Below the pieces are notes generated by a model, which had not been told where the DNA came from, searched no databases, and was given only the letters and a program-made list of their open reading frames with translations. The position numbers and the translations under genes were made by a program. From BPIH01 sp042408535 (lineage in GTDB: Bacteria > Chloroflexota > Limnocylindria > Limnocylindrales > CSP1-4), in contig JBHORA010000095.1 in NCBI GenBank assembly GCA_042408535.1, positions 1-6,399 of the forward strand: a stretch of 6,399 nt of DNA, written 5' to 3'. How positions within the stretch are numbered: position 1 is the first letter of the stretch; the number at the start of each line of letters is the position of its first letter. Shown here piece by piece: positions 5,506-6,399 of the stretch.

Positions 5506-5869
5506 TCCGCCTGGCCTGGGCGCCACGGCAGGATCGGCGGGGATCCGGCGAGCGAGAAGTGGGTGGCCGTGCCGGTGAGCTCCAACGTCAGGACCTCGTG
5601 TCCCTCGTCAAAGAGTGGCCCGAGCGGATCGAAGGCGTCTTCACAGAGGACCGTCCTGAGGCTCCCCTTTCGACCGAGTCGTCTCAGGTAGAGGGGCTCC
5701 CGCCAGCGATCGCGTAGCGCGTCACGAGGTCGTCGTCCCGCAGCTCTGGTAGGAACACCCGAGCCTGATCGAAGCGGAGCGGGGCGAGCAGGAGCGGAGT
5801 GGCGCGGCCATGGAGGGGAGCTCGCTCGCCGAGGCTGGTCGTCATGGTCGCGAGGTGCCGACGCTCGCG
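5502..5869 (-). pseudogene. Remnant of an archaeal-type AAA ATPase (ATPase_2/DUF234-like), frameshifted and truncated
   Basis: Two minus-strand frames join into one protein-like reading. The first piece (from a TAA at 5872-5870 to a TGA at 5686-5684) contains LGERAPLHGRATPLLLAPL, then FDQARVFLPEL, then VTRYAIAGGSP. The second, in another frame and continuing to a TGA at 5504-5502, contains YLRRLGRKGSLRTVL and DPLGPLFDEGHEVL. In order, these match my memory of the end of the ATP-binding domain in archaeal-type ATPases (SPLYGR...L.PL...EA.EFLP...YAV.GGTPAYL...DPG.PLF.EP..LL). One lost base near CCCCTC (5690-5697) explains the frame change. No Walker A or B region is present and the C-terminal half is missing, so it cannot be functional. 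Family assignment is from memory and not certain; coding-like nature and broken state are better supported. Confidence 0.55.
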
Positions 5870-5915
5870 TTAGGGACGAGGCCCACCCAGCGTCAACGGG
5901 CCTCCCCGAACGCCG

Positions 5916-6399
5916 TCAAGCGCCGATGGCGCGACCCCGCTCCATCGACTTCGCCAGCTCCCGGAGGCGGTCGAGGCGATAGGCGGCCGCGTCGGCGAGG
6001 GCGGCGAGCTCGGCGAGGAGGGCTGTGGTCGATCGATCGAGGCGGGCGCGCCCGCCGCCCGGGCGCGAGGGGAGCCTTCGGTCCGAGGGCAGCCCCCGGT
6101 CCGAGGGCAGCGCCCCGCGTTCACGCCGGCCGGTCGCCCCGGGGGCCTCGAGCGCGGCGAGGGCGGCGAGCCAGCCGAGGAGCTCCCGCCACTCCTCCCG
6201 ACCGAGCCACTCCAGACCCTCCCAGGTGTTCACCCGGACGAACCGACGGATCTCGGGGGTGGCGAGGAGGGCGGCGACGAGGTGGCCGCGGCGTTCGGCC
6301 CGCGTTCGGCCGCCGACGGCCCGGAGGTGGGGGAGGGCGAGGAGGACGCGAACCTGCTCGGCCGCGGCCCAGGCGGCGCCTTCGTCGAGCCCGATGGAC
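5916..6399 (-). CDS. C-terminal part of an unidentified protein, possibly alpha-amylase-family (5' end outside window)
   Basis: A minus-strand frame is open from the window edge (6398) to a TGA at 5918-5916, giving 160 residues without a true start; the in-frame GTG at 6233 is probably an internal Val. The sequence is helical, with LVAALLATPEIRRF, then VNTWEGLEWLGREEW, then LLGWLAALAALEAP. A low-complexity linker follows, and the end is a Leu/Ala-rich helix with AAAYRLDRLRELAKS. The pattern of a Val-Asn-x-x-x-Gly-x-x-Trp segment followed by a Trp-Leu helix reminds me of the C-terminal tail of some GH13 alpha-amylase-family proteins, but no catalytic part is visible and this is a weak guess. 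It reads toward the rbs promoter, with the ATPase remnant between. Confidence 0.7.
   Translation of the reverse strand, partial: SIGLDEGAAWAAAEQVRVLLALPHLRAVGGRTRAERRGHLVAALLATPEIRRFVRVNTWEGLEWLGREEWRELLGWLAALAALEAPGATGRRERGALPSDRGLPSDRRLPSRPGGGRARLDRSTTALLAELAALADAAAYRLDRLRELAKSMERGRAIGA
6061..6114. repeat. 18-bp tandem repeat in a protein linker
   Basis: Two units at 6079-6096 and 6097-6114 share CGGTCCGAGGGCAGC exactly (6079-6093, 6097-6111). A third, degenerate copy (11 of 15 matching) occupies 6061-6075. On the minus strand they encode a six-residue x-Leu-Pro-Ser-Asp-Arg repeat linking the helical segments of the partial protein at 5916-6399. Confidence 0.8.

Noticed and set aside
4678..5691. 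337-residue plus-strand open frame opposite rbsR, running through the promoter and into the ATPase remnant
   Set aside because: It crosses the rbs promoter and operator, has no recognisable domain, and is opposite a clear LacI-family gene.
5499..5717. 72-residue plus-strand open frame starting near the rbs promoter
   Set aside because: No recognisable features and no convincing ribosome site; the opposite strand carries the ATPase-like reading.

Overview
The window is GC-rich bacterial chromosome (strong G/C bias at third codon positions). Its core is one complete minus-strand operon for sensing and importing ribose. The lipoprotein-type sugar-binding protein with a Ser/Pro/Ala linker suggests a single-membrane organism such as an actinobacterium or a member of Chloroflexota. 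That placement is inference, because the window has no phylogenetic marker.

Layout, left to right. Positions 1-160 hold the last 52 codons of an unrecognised plus-strand gene that converges on the operon. Positions 161-304 hold a cluster of inverted repeats, including a 12-bp-stem intrinsic terminator for the operon. Positions 305-5343 hold, in transcription order on the minus strand, rbsR (LacI-family regulator), rbsD (ribose pyranase), rbsA (double ATPase), rbsC (permease) and rbsB (ribose-binding lipoprotein). rbsR/rbsD and rbsA/rbsC overlap by GTGA, rbsD/rbsA are 2 nt apart, and rbsB is set off by 35 nt with its own near-perfect Shine-Dalgarno. Upstream of rbsR is a sigma-70-type promoter (TTGACA, 17 bp, TACTGT). 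It is followed at once by a perfect 16-bp LacI-family palindrome, so autorepression of the whole operon is likely. Positions 5502-5869 carry a frameshifted, doubly truncated remnant that I read as an archaeal-type (DUF234-associated) AAA ATPase. Positions 5916-6399 carry the C-terminal 160 residues of another minus-strand gene that runs off the window and is only tentatively assignable.

How it works together (family knowledge plus inference): RbsB captures ribose outside the membrane, RbsC with the RbsA ATPase imports it, and RbsD interconverts the pyranose and furanose forms so that a ribokinase can use it. RbsR presumably represses all of this until its effector is present. The order matches the Bacillus subtilis rbsRKDACB operon except that the ribokinase gene rbsK is absent between rbsR and rbsD, so phosphorylation must be encoded elsewhere. 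I see no clear undescribed system. The most interesting points are the promoter/operator built against the edge of a decayed ATPase gene, the missing rbsK together with a C-terminal extension on RbsR, and competing hairpins at the operon's 3' end.
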